Positions 19,722-27,002 of a DNA stretch of 64,000 nucleotides are shown here, piece by piece (the stretch's first letter is position 1; each line of letters starts with the position of its first letter). The stretch is from Subtercola boreus (GTDB taxonomy: Bacteria; Actinomycetota; Actinomycetes; Actinomycetales; Microbacteriaceae). The stretch covers positions 57,108 through 121,107 of the forward strand of contig NZ_NBXB01000017.1 of NCBI RefSeq assembly GCF_003399635.1, in the 5' to 3' direction. The notes under the pieces are model-generated. The model was not told the origin of the DNA. It saw only the letters and a list, made by a program, of their open reading frames with translations, and made no database searches. The translations under genes were made by a program, and so were the position numbers.

Positions 19722-19946
19722 ATGTCCGTCGTAGCGAGCGCCATCGTGCTTTCCGAAGAGGCCGTCAACCACCTGCCCTTCCCCGGCGTCTTCTTCGGGC
19801 TCATCGCCTTCGCGATCTTCCTGGTCGCCGGCTTCGTCATGTGGAGCTACCGCGACGTCGCCAACCGCCACCCGCAGAAGTCCGCGGCGTTCGCGCAGTC
19901 GCACGACCTGCACGGTCACGGTGACCGCACCGGCGCCGACCACTGA
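19722..19946 (+). CDS. Small single-pass membrane protein between proA and nadD
   Basis: A 74-residue protein with one hydrophobic helix (about residues 22-43) and a hydrophilic, His-rich C-terminus ([11 protein letters not shown]). AGGAGA lies about 8 nt before the ATG. I do not know its function. Its position inside a conserved run of housekeeping genes and the good ribosome site make it a real gene. Confidence 0.75.
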   Translation: MSVVASAIVLSEEAVNHLPFPGVFFGLIAFAIFLVAGFVMWSYRDVANRHPQKSAAFAQSHDLHGHGDRTGADH

Positions 19947-20002
19947 CGCTTGCCGACGCCTGCCAGCGCCCCGGCCCTCCGACGAATCACCGCGCCACGT
20001 TC

Positions 20003-20623
20003 ATGACCGTTGCTCCCGAGGTGACTCCCGGCCAGCCCAGGCGGCCGCGCATCGGCATCATGGGCGGCACGTTCGACCCGATCCACCACGGCCATCTCGT
20101 CGCCGCCAGTGAGGCCGCGCAGTTCTTCGACCTCGATACCGTGCTGTTCGTACCCACCGGGTCGCCCTGGCAGAAGACCGATGTGACGGAGGCCGAGCAC
20201 CGGTATCTGATGACGGTGATCGCCACGGCATCCAATCCCCGCTTCACGGTGAGCCGGGTGGACATCGACCGAGGTGGGCCCACTTACACGATCGACACGC
20301 TTCGTGACCTGAAGGAGGCGAACCCCGATGCTGACCTCTTCTTCATCTCCGGGGCCGATGCCATCGCGCAGATCCTCGGCTGGAAAGACAGCGAAGAGCT
20401 GTGGTCGCTCGCCCACTTCGTAGCAGTTTCGCGGCCTGGGCACACCCTGGCCATTTCCGCTTTGCCGCGACAGGACGTAAGCTATTTGGAAGTTCCGGCG
20501 CTCGCCATATCGTCCACTGACTGTCGTGGGCGGGTAGGCCGGGGATTCCCAGTGTGGTACTTGGTACCCGACGGTGTAGTTCAGTACATCACCAAGCATC
20601 ACCTATATCGGAGTGTTGAATGA
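20003..20623 (+). CDS. nadD: Nicotinate-nucleotide adenylyltransferase
   Basis: The enzyme makes deamido-NAD from nicotinate mononucleotide and ATP. The 206 residues carry the nucleotidyltransferase motif [11 protein letters not shown] near residue 20 and the ISSTDCRGR segment near the C-terminus, equivalent to the usual ISSTxIR motif. The stop overlaps the next start by 4 nt (ATGA), and rsfS follows one gene later, the common nadD-x-rsfS order. Confidence 0.95.
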   Translation: MTVAPEVTPGQPRRPRIGIMGGTFDPIHHGHLVAASEAAQFFDLDTVLFVPTGSPWQKTDVTEAEHRYLMTVIATASNPRFTVSRVDIDRGGPTYTIDTLRDLKEANPDADLFFISGADAIAQILGWKDSEELWSLAHFVAVSRPGHTLAISALPRQDVSYLEVPALAISSTDCRGRVGRGFPVWYLVPDGVVQYITKHHLYRSVE

Positions 20624-21852
20624 CTGTGCCTCACGACGAGCAGCCGCTGACTCGGCGTGCGCTCCGTGAACTCGAGCGCCAAAAACCGCGCAAGCAGCAG
20701 AAAGAAGACGCGAAGGCCGCCGAAGAGGCGGATGCCGAGCGCCGCGCTGCTGCTACGGCTGCTGCCACAGACGCTCCCGTTGCAACGCCCGAACCGACGA
20801 CCGAGCCCGACTCGGTGCCAGCTGAGCCTGGGGTGTCCGCTCCGGTAACCGACTCTGTCGATGTCGTTCCCTTCGCTCCGGCGACCCCCGCCGGCGCCGC
20901 CCCGTCGCTCAGCCGTCGCGCCCGTCGCGTGGTCTCCGTCGATCACCCGTTCGCCGAGCAGCACGCCGCCGGCTCGCAGGATGCGGCTGGCGCTGGGGAT
21001 GCCGACAGGGGCGAGGCCCAGCCCGAAGCTCAAGCCGAAGCCCCCTCGAGCCCGACGACCGGCCCGATCATCGCTGAGATCATCCCCGAAGCACCCGAAA
21101 CGAACAGTATCGAGATCGTTCCGACGGGCTCCGTGGAGACGATCGAAGACACCCGCGGTGACTCGTCAGGGTCCGGTTTCTCAGAAGACACCAGCGAGGT
21201 GGCCGTTCCTGTCGAAGAACTGATCGTGGTCGACCCATCGGTCGATGAAGAGGTGGCAACCCAGGAGGACGAGGAGTTCGCCGAGATCGACGACACCGTC
21301 GCTCCCGAGGCGGTGCATGTCATCACGATCGACGAGAACCCGTCAGGCCCGATCCTCTCGCCGCTGTTCCCGAAGTCCGACGAACGGGCACGCGAGGTGG
21401 ACGCCGCTCGGGCACAGTCCCCGTTCGACGCCCTGATCGCCACCCGCGGCGTCGGTTCCTCGAACAGTGTCTCCACCACAAGCGCACTCGTGCTTCCGTC
21501 CGTGCCCCACCACGGCGACGTCGGCACAGCGCTCGACGAAACCGGTGAGGTCATCATCACCGGTTCGATCGACCTCCCCATGAGTCTCGGTTCGATGGGC
21601 GCGGCTCCGGCCGACGGCCTCGAGTCCTCCGAGCTCGACGCCTACCTCGACCCCGACGGCGACGTCGGGTCGGATGTCGCACCCGTCAGCGCGAGTCGCG
21701 CCGTCAGCACCCACGGTGCGAGCTCGGGCCTGATCGCGCCCCCCAAGCGCAGCCGGGCAAACGCCCCCGTGATCCTCATGGTGACGGCCGGTGTGCTGGC
21801 CGTCGGAGTGGTCGGGCTCCTCGTGGCCGTCTTCGCCCTCAGAATCTTCTAA
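20620..21852 (+). CDS. Hypothetical membrane-anchored acidic protein between nadD and rsfS
   Basis: A 410-residue protein of unknown function. It begins with a short basic, Arg/Lys-rich helix ([15 protein letters not shown]), continues as about 330 residues of acidic, Pro/Ala/Thr/Glu-rich and probably disordered sequence, and ends in a single membrane helix ([27 protein letters not shown]). This is a C-tail-anchor layout with the bulk in the cytoplasm. It overlaps nadD by 4 nt and directly precedes rsfS. The same slot in related actinobacteria often holds a poorly conserved protein of this type. Confidence 0.8.
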   Translation: MTVPHDEQPLTRRALRELERQKPRKQQKEDAKAAEEADAERRAAATAAATDAPVATPEPTTEPDSVPAEPGVSAPVTDSVDVVPFAPATPAGAAPSLSRRARRVVSVDHPFAEQHAAGSQDAAGAGDADRGEAQPEAQAEAPSSPTTGPIIAEIIPEAPETNSIEIVPTGSVETIEDTRGDSSGSGFSEDTSEVAVPVEELIVVDPSVDEEVATQEDEEFAEIDDTVAPEAVHVITIDENPSGPILSPLFPKSDERAREVDAARAQSPFDALIATRGVGSSNSVSTTSALVLPSVPHHGDVGTALDETGEVIITGSIDLPMSLGSMGAAPADGLESSELDAYLDPDGDVGSDVAPVSASRAVSTHGASSGLIAPPKRSRANAPVILMVTAGVLAVGVVGLLVAVFALRIF

Positions 21853-21870
21853 CCGTCAGGTAACCCCTTT

Positions 21871-22236
21871 TTGACTGCAACCGACCGTTCCCTCGAACTG
21901 ACCCGCATCGCCGCACGCGCGGCCGACTCGAAGCAGGCTGAGAACCTCGTCGCCCTCGACGTGACCGGCCCTCTTCCCCTCACCGACGTCTTCCTGATCG
22001 CCTCGGGCCGCAATGAACCCAACGTGCGCGCCATAGCCGAGGAGATCATCGAGAAGGTCGAGGAGTCCGGTGCGAAGCTCCTGCGTCGAGAGGGCCTCTC
22101 CGAAGGTCGCTGGGTGCTGCTCGACTTCGGCGATGTGATCGTGCACGTCTTCCACGACGAGGACCGCCTGTACTACTCTCTCGAACGGCTCTGGAAGGAC
22201 TGCCCGGTCGTTCCGCTCACGGTGTCGGTCACCTAG
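21871..22236 (+). CDS. rsfS: Ribosomal silencing factor RsfS
   Basis: A 121-residue protein that binds L14 and blocks subunit joining when nutrients are short. The family features are present: LVALDVTGPLPLTDVFLIASG, GRWVLLDFGDVIVHVF and YYSLERLW. The conserved frame opens at a TTG, the only nearby start that keeps the N-terminal helix; the ribosome site is weak. It ends the nadD unit. Confidence 0.93.
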   Translation: MTATDRSLELTRIAARAADSKQAENLVALDVTGPLPLTDVFLIASGRNEPNVRAIAEEIIEKVEESGAKLLRREGLSEGRWVLLDFGDVIVHVFHDEDRLYYSLERLWKDCPVVPLTVSVT

Positions 22237-22354
22237 GTTCCGGATGCCCGCCCGCTGCGCTTTCGAAACTGTCTCGGTTTCGTACCGGGCTCGGCGTGTA
22301 GTAGTCTAGGCAAGTTGTTTGAAGCAGAACCCCCGGGTTCTGGGCCAGACATGA

Positions 22355-22429
<75 letters not shown>

Positions 22430-22508
22430 GGACCGAAGATGGTCCACCGGATCGAAGGAAGGCTCACCCTCGGGTGGGCCTTCCCTCGTCTGTATGGAGG
22501 GGGAATCC

Positions 22509-24203
22509 ATGTTCCGCATGAAGCGTGTCCTGGCGGGTGTTGCGGCCACGGCTGTCGTCGTCACGTCTCTTCTCCTGCCCTCGCCGGCGTTCGCCGCACC
22601 GGCCATGATCACGGTCAGCGGTCACGTCTCGCTCGGCAGTCGGTCGGCGGGCGCCGGCGCGGTAGAGATCTCTCTTGTCAGAAGCGTCAACGATGCGCCG
22701 ACAGTCGTGGGAAGCGTCGATGCCGCGGGCAACTACTCCGTGCAGGTGCAGAAGGGTTCGCAGTTCCTCCTCCAGGCCGACAACGTGGGCCCCGGCAATT
22801 TCGCGCGGTACTTCTCGGCCTCGTTCGACTCGTCCAGCTGCACTGTCGAGAGCCAGGACTACACCACTGCTGCCTCCGACATCGCCAACTGGAACATCAC
22901 CCTGCCCGTCGGCGGCGAACTGAAGGGGACTGTCAAGAATCTGGAGGGCGCGCCCGTGTCGGATGTCGAGGTCTGGGCATACGACGTGCACGGCTGTGAG
23001 ACTCTGGGTGGGGGCCAGCCCGACACACGGATCACCCTCCCGAACACGGATGCCACGGGTACCTACGACTTCCGGAACCTCAACGCCTCGGGAGCCTACC
23101 AGGTCGAGTTCTACAGTGGTGCTGCCGAGCCCACGACCTATCTCGAGGGATTCCTCGGCATGGCAGCCGGTGCGCCCCAAGGTGTGCCGTACACGGTGAA
23201 GCCCGGGCAGGTGCGATCCGGCGTCGACATGACCCTGGTGCAGGGCGGCCGGGTGAAGGGAACAATCGGTTGTGCATCCTGCGACCTCTCCCGACTCGAC
23301 CCCGCCAAGGTCGCCCTCTCGGTCGAGGGCTACAACGCCTCATCTGCCTCGTGGGTGAGTAGCTCGTCAGGGACGGTGGAGCGCACCGGATCCGCTCTGA
23401 CCTATCAGACGACTTTCATCTACCCCGGTTCGTACCGGATCACCGTGACGTACCCCGATGACGCTTTCCAGCCGGCGTCGACCTCGACATTCACGATCTC
23501 CGAGGGGGCTGTGGCGTCGAAGGATGTCACGCTCGCGTCGGCGGCCTCCACGCAGCCGGGCGTGCCCGCGAAGGTGAATTCGTACATCACCGCGCTCTAC
23601 AAAGACTTTCTCGGGCGTACGCCCGGCACGAGCGAGATCGCGTTCTGGGCCGACAGGTTGAAGACGGGTTCGCCGCGCAGTTCGGTATCGCTGGGGTTCG
23701 CCGACAGCGACGAATACCGACTCATCCGGATCGATGCGGCCTACCAGTCGGTGCTTCACCGCCAGAGCGACGCACCGGGCCGTCTGTTCTGGCTCGACAG
23801 GATGCACAAGGGTCTCACGCAGACCGACGATGTCGAGATGACCTACTACGCCTCCGCCGAGTACTACGACCAGCATGGCGGCAACGACGCCGGCTTCGTC
23901 ACCGGGGTGTACCTCGCGCTTCTCGGCAGACTGCCATCCCAGGCTGACATCGTGTTCTGGGGCGGGATCGCCGAGCGCCAGGGCCGTATGGAGGTCGTCA
24001 AGGACTTCTGGATCTCGACAGAGACCGCGCAGAAGCGGGTTGGAGCGATGTACGCCCTCTACCTCGGGCGCACGCCCGATCCGAGCGGCTTGAAGACGTG
24101 GACGGACTTCGATCTCGCCAACGGCGACTCACTCACCCGCTCGACGCTGACATCGAGCGATGAGTACTTCGACCGTGCTGCGACGAGGTTCCCCGTCAGC
24201 TGA
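22509..24203 (+). CDS. Secreted protein with Ig/SD-repeat-like domains and DUF4214 repeats
   Basis: A 564-residue exported protein. ATG 22509 is preceded by GGAGGGGG and opens into a Sec signal peptide ending near AFAAPA. Residues 30-340 contain carboxypeptidase-regulatory/SdrD-like beta domains (ISGHVSL, VKGTVKNLEGAPVSDVEVWAYD). The last 200 residues hold three DUF4214-type units, each with a Y-x-x-x-L-x-R-x-P/S-D core (DFLGRTPGTSEIAFWADRL, LLGRLPSQADIVFWGG, LYLGRTPDPSGLKTW). DUF4214 is found in surface and secreted proteins, some linked to glycans; the function here is unknown. The frame is open into the tRNA, so an upstream start must be rejected. Confidence 0.85.
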   Translation: MFRMKRVLAGVAATAVVVTSLLLPSPAFAAPAMITVSGHVSLGSRSAGAGAVEISLVRSVNDAPTVVGSVDAAGNYSVQVQKGSQFLLQADNVGPGNFARYFSASFDSSSCTVESQDYTTAASDIANWNITLPVGGELKGTVKNLEGAPVSDVEVWAYDVHGCETLGGGQPDTRITLPNTDATGTYDFRNLNASGAYQVEFYSGAAEPTTYLEGFLGMAAGAPQGVPYTVKPGQVRSGVDMTLVQGGRVKGTIGCASCDLSRLDPAKVALSVEGYNASSASWVSSSSGTVERTGSALTYQTTFIYPGSYRITVTYPDDAFQPASTSTFTISEGAVASKDVTLASAASTQPGVPAKVNSYITALYKDFLGRTPGTSEIAFWADRLKTGSPRSSVSLGFADSDEYRLIRIDAAYQSVLHRQSDAPGRLFWLDRMHKGLTQTDDVEMTYYASAEYYDQHGGNDAGFVTGVYLALLGRLPSQADIVFWGGIAERQGRMEVVKDFWISTETAQKRVGAMYALYLGRTPDPSGLKTWTDFDLANGDSLTRSTLTSSDEYFDRAATRFPVS

Positions 24204-24274
24204 GACCCGTCTGTTCTTTCGGCGCGCTGCAGCGTTCTCAGTCCCGCGACTACACTGTTGGCTAAGGAGGACTG

Positions 24275-24577
24275 ATGGACAACGCGCTCGCGGATCGACC
24301 TTCTGTCGTGCTGCATTCTCACCGCGGGGAAATTCTCGCGATTGCCCGTCGCTTCGGTATCTCAGAGATCCGGGTGTTCGGTTCTGTAGCGCGCGGAGAT
24401 GATGGCCCAGGGTCGGACATCGATCTCATTGTGTCGTTCGAACCCGGCAGCATGAGCTTGGGCGATCTCGTCAACTTTGAGGATGAACTGTCGGCGCTGC
24501 TGGGTGTGTCCGTTGACGTCGTCAGTTCGGCGGCGCGTCGCATCGAATCTGTTCAACGCCACGCGATTGCGCTGTGA
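24275..24577 (+). CDS. MNT-type nucleotidyltransferase antitoxin (MntA-like)
   Basis: A 100-residue minimal nucleotidyltransferase. The motif GSVARGDDGPGSDIDL (about 43-58) gives the GSxxRG and D-x-D catalytic residues, and a third Asp lies in V-D-V-V. It is paired with a HEPN gene through a 4-nt overlap. In such pairs the MNT protein is the antitoxin and can inactivate the HEPN RNase by adding AMP to a Tyr near its active site. AAGGAGGA precedes the ATG. Confidence 0.92.
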   Translation: MDNALADRPSVVLHSHRGEILAIARRFGISEIRVFGSVARGDDGPGSDIDLIVSFEPGSMSLGDLVNFEDELSALLGVSVDVVSSAARRIESVQRHAIAL

Positions 24578-24957
24578 ACCCCGAGGCGCGCGAGGCTGAG
24601 CGCTGGGAGAGGGTCGACCGCACGCTGGAGGAGGTTCTGGATCGTTTGACCCAGCTTGAAGCTCTCGGCGTGAGAGGCAGGGCTCAGTTCGACGACGAGA
24701 GCACGCTCATCAGTCTGGCGGCACACAGTCTGCTCATCCAGGTCGGTGAAGCGGCGAAGGACCTGCCGGAGGCGTTCCGCAGCCAGCACGGGCAGGTGAG
24801 TTGGAAGTCGTTGATCGGAATCCGGGACCGTGCCGCACACCTCTACAATCTGATCGACTGGGATGTGATCTTCACCACGATCGTCCGAGATATTCCTCGT
24901 GACCGCGCGGCAGTAGAGACGATCGTGCGAGAACGCGGCGCCCGGCCGGGAATCTGA
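24574..24957 (+). CDS. HEPN (DUF86) domain toxin
   Basis: A 127-residue all-helical HEPN protein. The RNase motif R-x4-H appears as RDRAAH and is followed by L-Y, so the modifiable Tyr used by MntA-type antitoxins is present. It starts at a GTG that overlaps the MNT stop. Together the two genes form an intact type VII-like toxin-antitoxin pair. No other mobile or defence gene is adjacent. Confidence 0.92.
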   Translation: MNPEAREAERWERVDRTLEEVLDRLTQLEALGVRGRAQFDDESTLISLAAHSLLIQVGEAAKDLPEAFRSQHGQVSWKSLIGIRDRAAHLYNLIDWDVIFTTIVRDIPRDRAAVETIVRERGARPGI

Positions 24958-24969
24958 GCGCCGCGTGGG

Positions 24970-26409
24970 TCAGTAGGCGGGGGCCGGCGTGGTGCCGGCG
25001 GCCTTGTCCTGTGGCTTCGCGACGTCTGCGGGGGAGGCGGGCGTGATCGAGGCGGATGGCGAGCCGGGGCCGGTGGGCGCGGCCTTGGCCGTGGAACCCT
25101 TCGGCACGAACTGGCGAGTGCCGGCATCCGTGCCCGTTTTGGCCGTCTCGACGACGATCGGATGCTCCGCGGCGTAGGAATCCTGGCGGATGCCCGTCAC
25201 CTGCCACGAGACTTTGACGTTCGGCTTGTCGGTCCTGATGGCGAAGCTGTTGTTCGCGACCTCCTTGGAGACGACGACCTGGGCGAAGTCGCCGATGACG
25301 GTGAGCTGGTAGCGGAAGTCGCGGTTCAGGGCGGCGAAGTACGCGGGCAGGCCCACTGTTGCAGTACCCGAGCCGTCTGTGGTGACGTTGCCGTTGTAGA
25401 TGTTCATCATGTCGGGCGATTCGACGAAAGAGTGCGAGAGCCACTTTTTGTCGGGGTCGAGAGGGTGATCGATCCTGAAGGATCCGGCGGCCTTCGAGAG
25501 AGTGCCGTTCACGTGGGCGTTTCCCTGGGCGAAGACGGCGTATCCGTTCGGACTTGCGGTCGTGCCATAGACGCCGTAGACCTGTCCTGTCGTCGCGGTC
25601 GCACTGCCGAACAGCGCGTAGGTGGGCGCCTCGCCCCAGACGCCCACGTAGCCCGAGTCGCCGCGGACGCCGGCCGTTCGCGCGTTGACACCGTGCACGC
25701 CGTACTGCCCGCCGCTTCCGTAGACGCCGTTGCTGTTCGCATCGGTCGAATAGCCGGACACGCCGGTCACACCGGAGCCGGATACGCCTGTCGCTCCGGT
25801 CGCCAGCACGCCGTAGTTGCCGCCACTCGCGTAGACACCCGCGAGCCCTCCATTGAGGTAGGCCCCGTACGAGGTGGCCTCGCCGACGATGCCGTAGGTA
25901 TTGCCCTTGCCCGACACGCCGGCCGTCGTGCCTTCACCCCGAACGCCGACGTTGTTGGTCGATGTGCCCTGCACGCCGTACCCGTTCGGTGACGATCCGA
26001 GGAGGCCGCGACCGGAGGTGGTCGTGCCGATACTCTTGCCCTGCACGGCAGTTCCACTGGTGACGATGTCGAGTTTCGCGGCCGGCGACGTCACACCGAT
26101 GCCGACCTTGCCGTCGGCCGTCAGCCGCATCTTCTCCACGACAGCCGACGTCGAGTTCGCCTTGGTCTTGAAGATCAGGGGCACGCCAGCGGTCGTCGGG
26201 CCGATGAAATTGCTGGTCGTGACGCCGCTGTTGCCGCCGAGCATCCACGGTGTGGTTGCGGATGCCGCCTGGGCGGGCGCGGCACCGGCGATCACGGCGG
26301 TGCCGGCCAGCCCCGCCGCGGCTCCCGCGAACAGCAGCCGACGGGGGAAACGCGATTCGAACTCCGTCGAATCGGGCGCTGACGGGGAGCTTTCAGAGCA
26401 AGTGGACAT
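24970..26409 (-). CDS. Exported repeat-rich protein, phage-tail-like beta architecture
   Basis: A 479-residue protein. ATG 26409 has TGGAGG upstream. Residues 20-50 hold an R-R-containing export signal (RFPRRLLFAGAAAG...), possibly a Tat signal. After a segment that recalls tail-spike bases (MRLTADGKVGIGVTSPAAKLDI), residues 130-290 consist of about a dozen short G-V-x-G-x-G units, as in a beta helix or trimeric fibre. The C-terminal 130 residues form a globular domain with YQLTVIGDFAQVVVSKEV, found as a stand-alone module in many environmental bacteria. The tail is Ala/Pro/Thr-rich. No peptidase S74 chaperone domain is visible. The function is unknown; a surface or released fibre is the simplest reading. 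Confidence 0.75.
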   Translation of the reverse strand: MSTCSESSPSAPDSTEFESRFPRRLLFAGAAAGLAGTAVIAGAAPAQAASATTPWMLGGNSGVTTSNFIGPTTAGVPLIFKTKANSTSAVVEKMRLTADGKVGIGVTSPAAKLDIVTSGTAVQGKSIGTTTSGRGLLGSSPNGYGVQGTSTNNVGVRGEGTTAGVSGKGNTYGIVGEATSYGAYLNGGLAGVYASGGNYGVLATGATGVSGSGVTGVSGYSTDANSNGVYGSGGQYGVHGVNARTAGVRGDSGYVGVWGEAPTYALFGSATATTGQVYGVYGTTASPNGYAVFAQGNAHVNGTLSKAAGSFRIDHPLDPDKKWLSHSFVESPDMMNIYNGNVTTDGSGTATVGLPAYFAALNRDFRYQLTVIGDFAQVVVSKEVANNSFAIRTDKPNVKVSWQVTGIRQDSYAAEHPIVVETAKTGTDAGTRQFVPKGSTAKAAPTGPGSPSASITPASPADVAKPQDKAAGTTPAPAY

Positions 26410-26526
26410 GACGGCCTCCAGGATCATCCAGATGGACGGAACACCGGCAGCGTCGTGCTTAATGCCCCGGATGGCTCATGGTACTGCCGACAGGCGCAAC
26501 AGACGAGAATCAATCTGATCTGGACG

Positions 26527-27002
26527 ATGTTCGCCGTTTTTCGGCGAAGTTTCCTGCTGAATAGTCTGCCAAATGCGCCGCTCTGGGCGCCTTTCTACGG
26601 CGCACCATTCGGCGCCGCCGTCAGGCGGTTCTTCACCAAGTACGCCACCTTCTCGGGCCGCGCCGGACGCGCTGAGTACTGGTGGGTCGCGCTGTTCACG
26701 GGTGTCGTGAGCCTCGTTCTGCAGATCATCCTGGCGACCGCCGGCGGCCTGAACACGAACATGAACGGCACCGTCAACACCCCGACGGGTGCCGCGATCT
26801 TCATCACGGTCGTCTACGCTGGGGCCTCGCCATTCTGATTCCGAGCCTGGCGCTCGTCGTGCGTCGGCTGCACGACACTGACAAGGCCGGCTGGTTCATC
26901 CTGCTCGGCCTGATCCCGCTGGTCGGCGGCATCATCCTGCTGGTGTTCGTGCTGCTGCCGGGTGTTCCGCAGGGCGCTCGGTTCGATCGCCCGACGGCCT
27001 GA
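26527..27002 (+). pseudogene. DUF805 family membrane protein, frameshifted
   Basis: The first part reads LWAPFYGAPFGAAVRRFF and YATFSGRAGRAEYWW, the usual DUF805 beginning, then two membrane helices up to ITVVYAG. The frame then ends at a TGA. The rest of the family sequence (LAILIPSLALVVRRLHDTDK... to GARFD) continues in the +2 frame. Adding one G to the run at 26821-26824 would restore a single gene of about 158 residues. The 3' end overlaps the convergent ligase gene by 71 nt. It is either a recent pseudogene or a homopolymer error; the intact protein would be a small polytopic membrane protein of unknown function. Confidence 0.8.

Noticed and set aside
24970..26409. Prophage tail fibre
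   Set aside because: It has a bacterial export signal, and no phage structural, integrase or lysis genes surround it.
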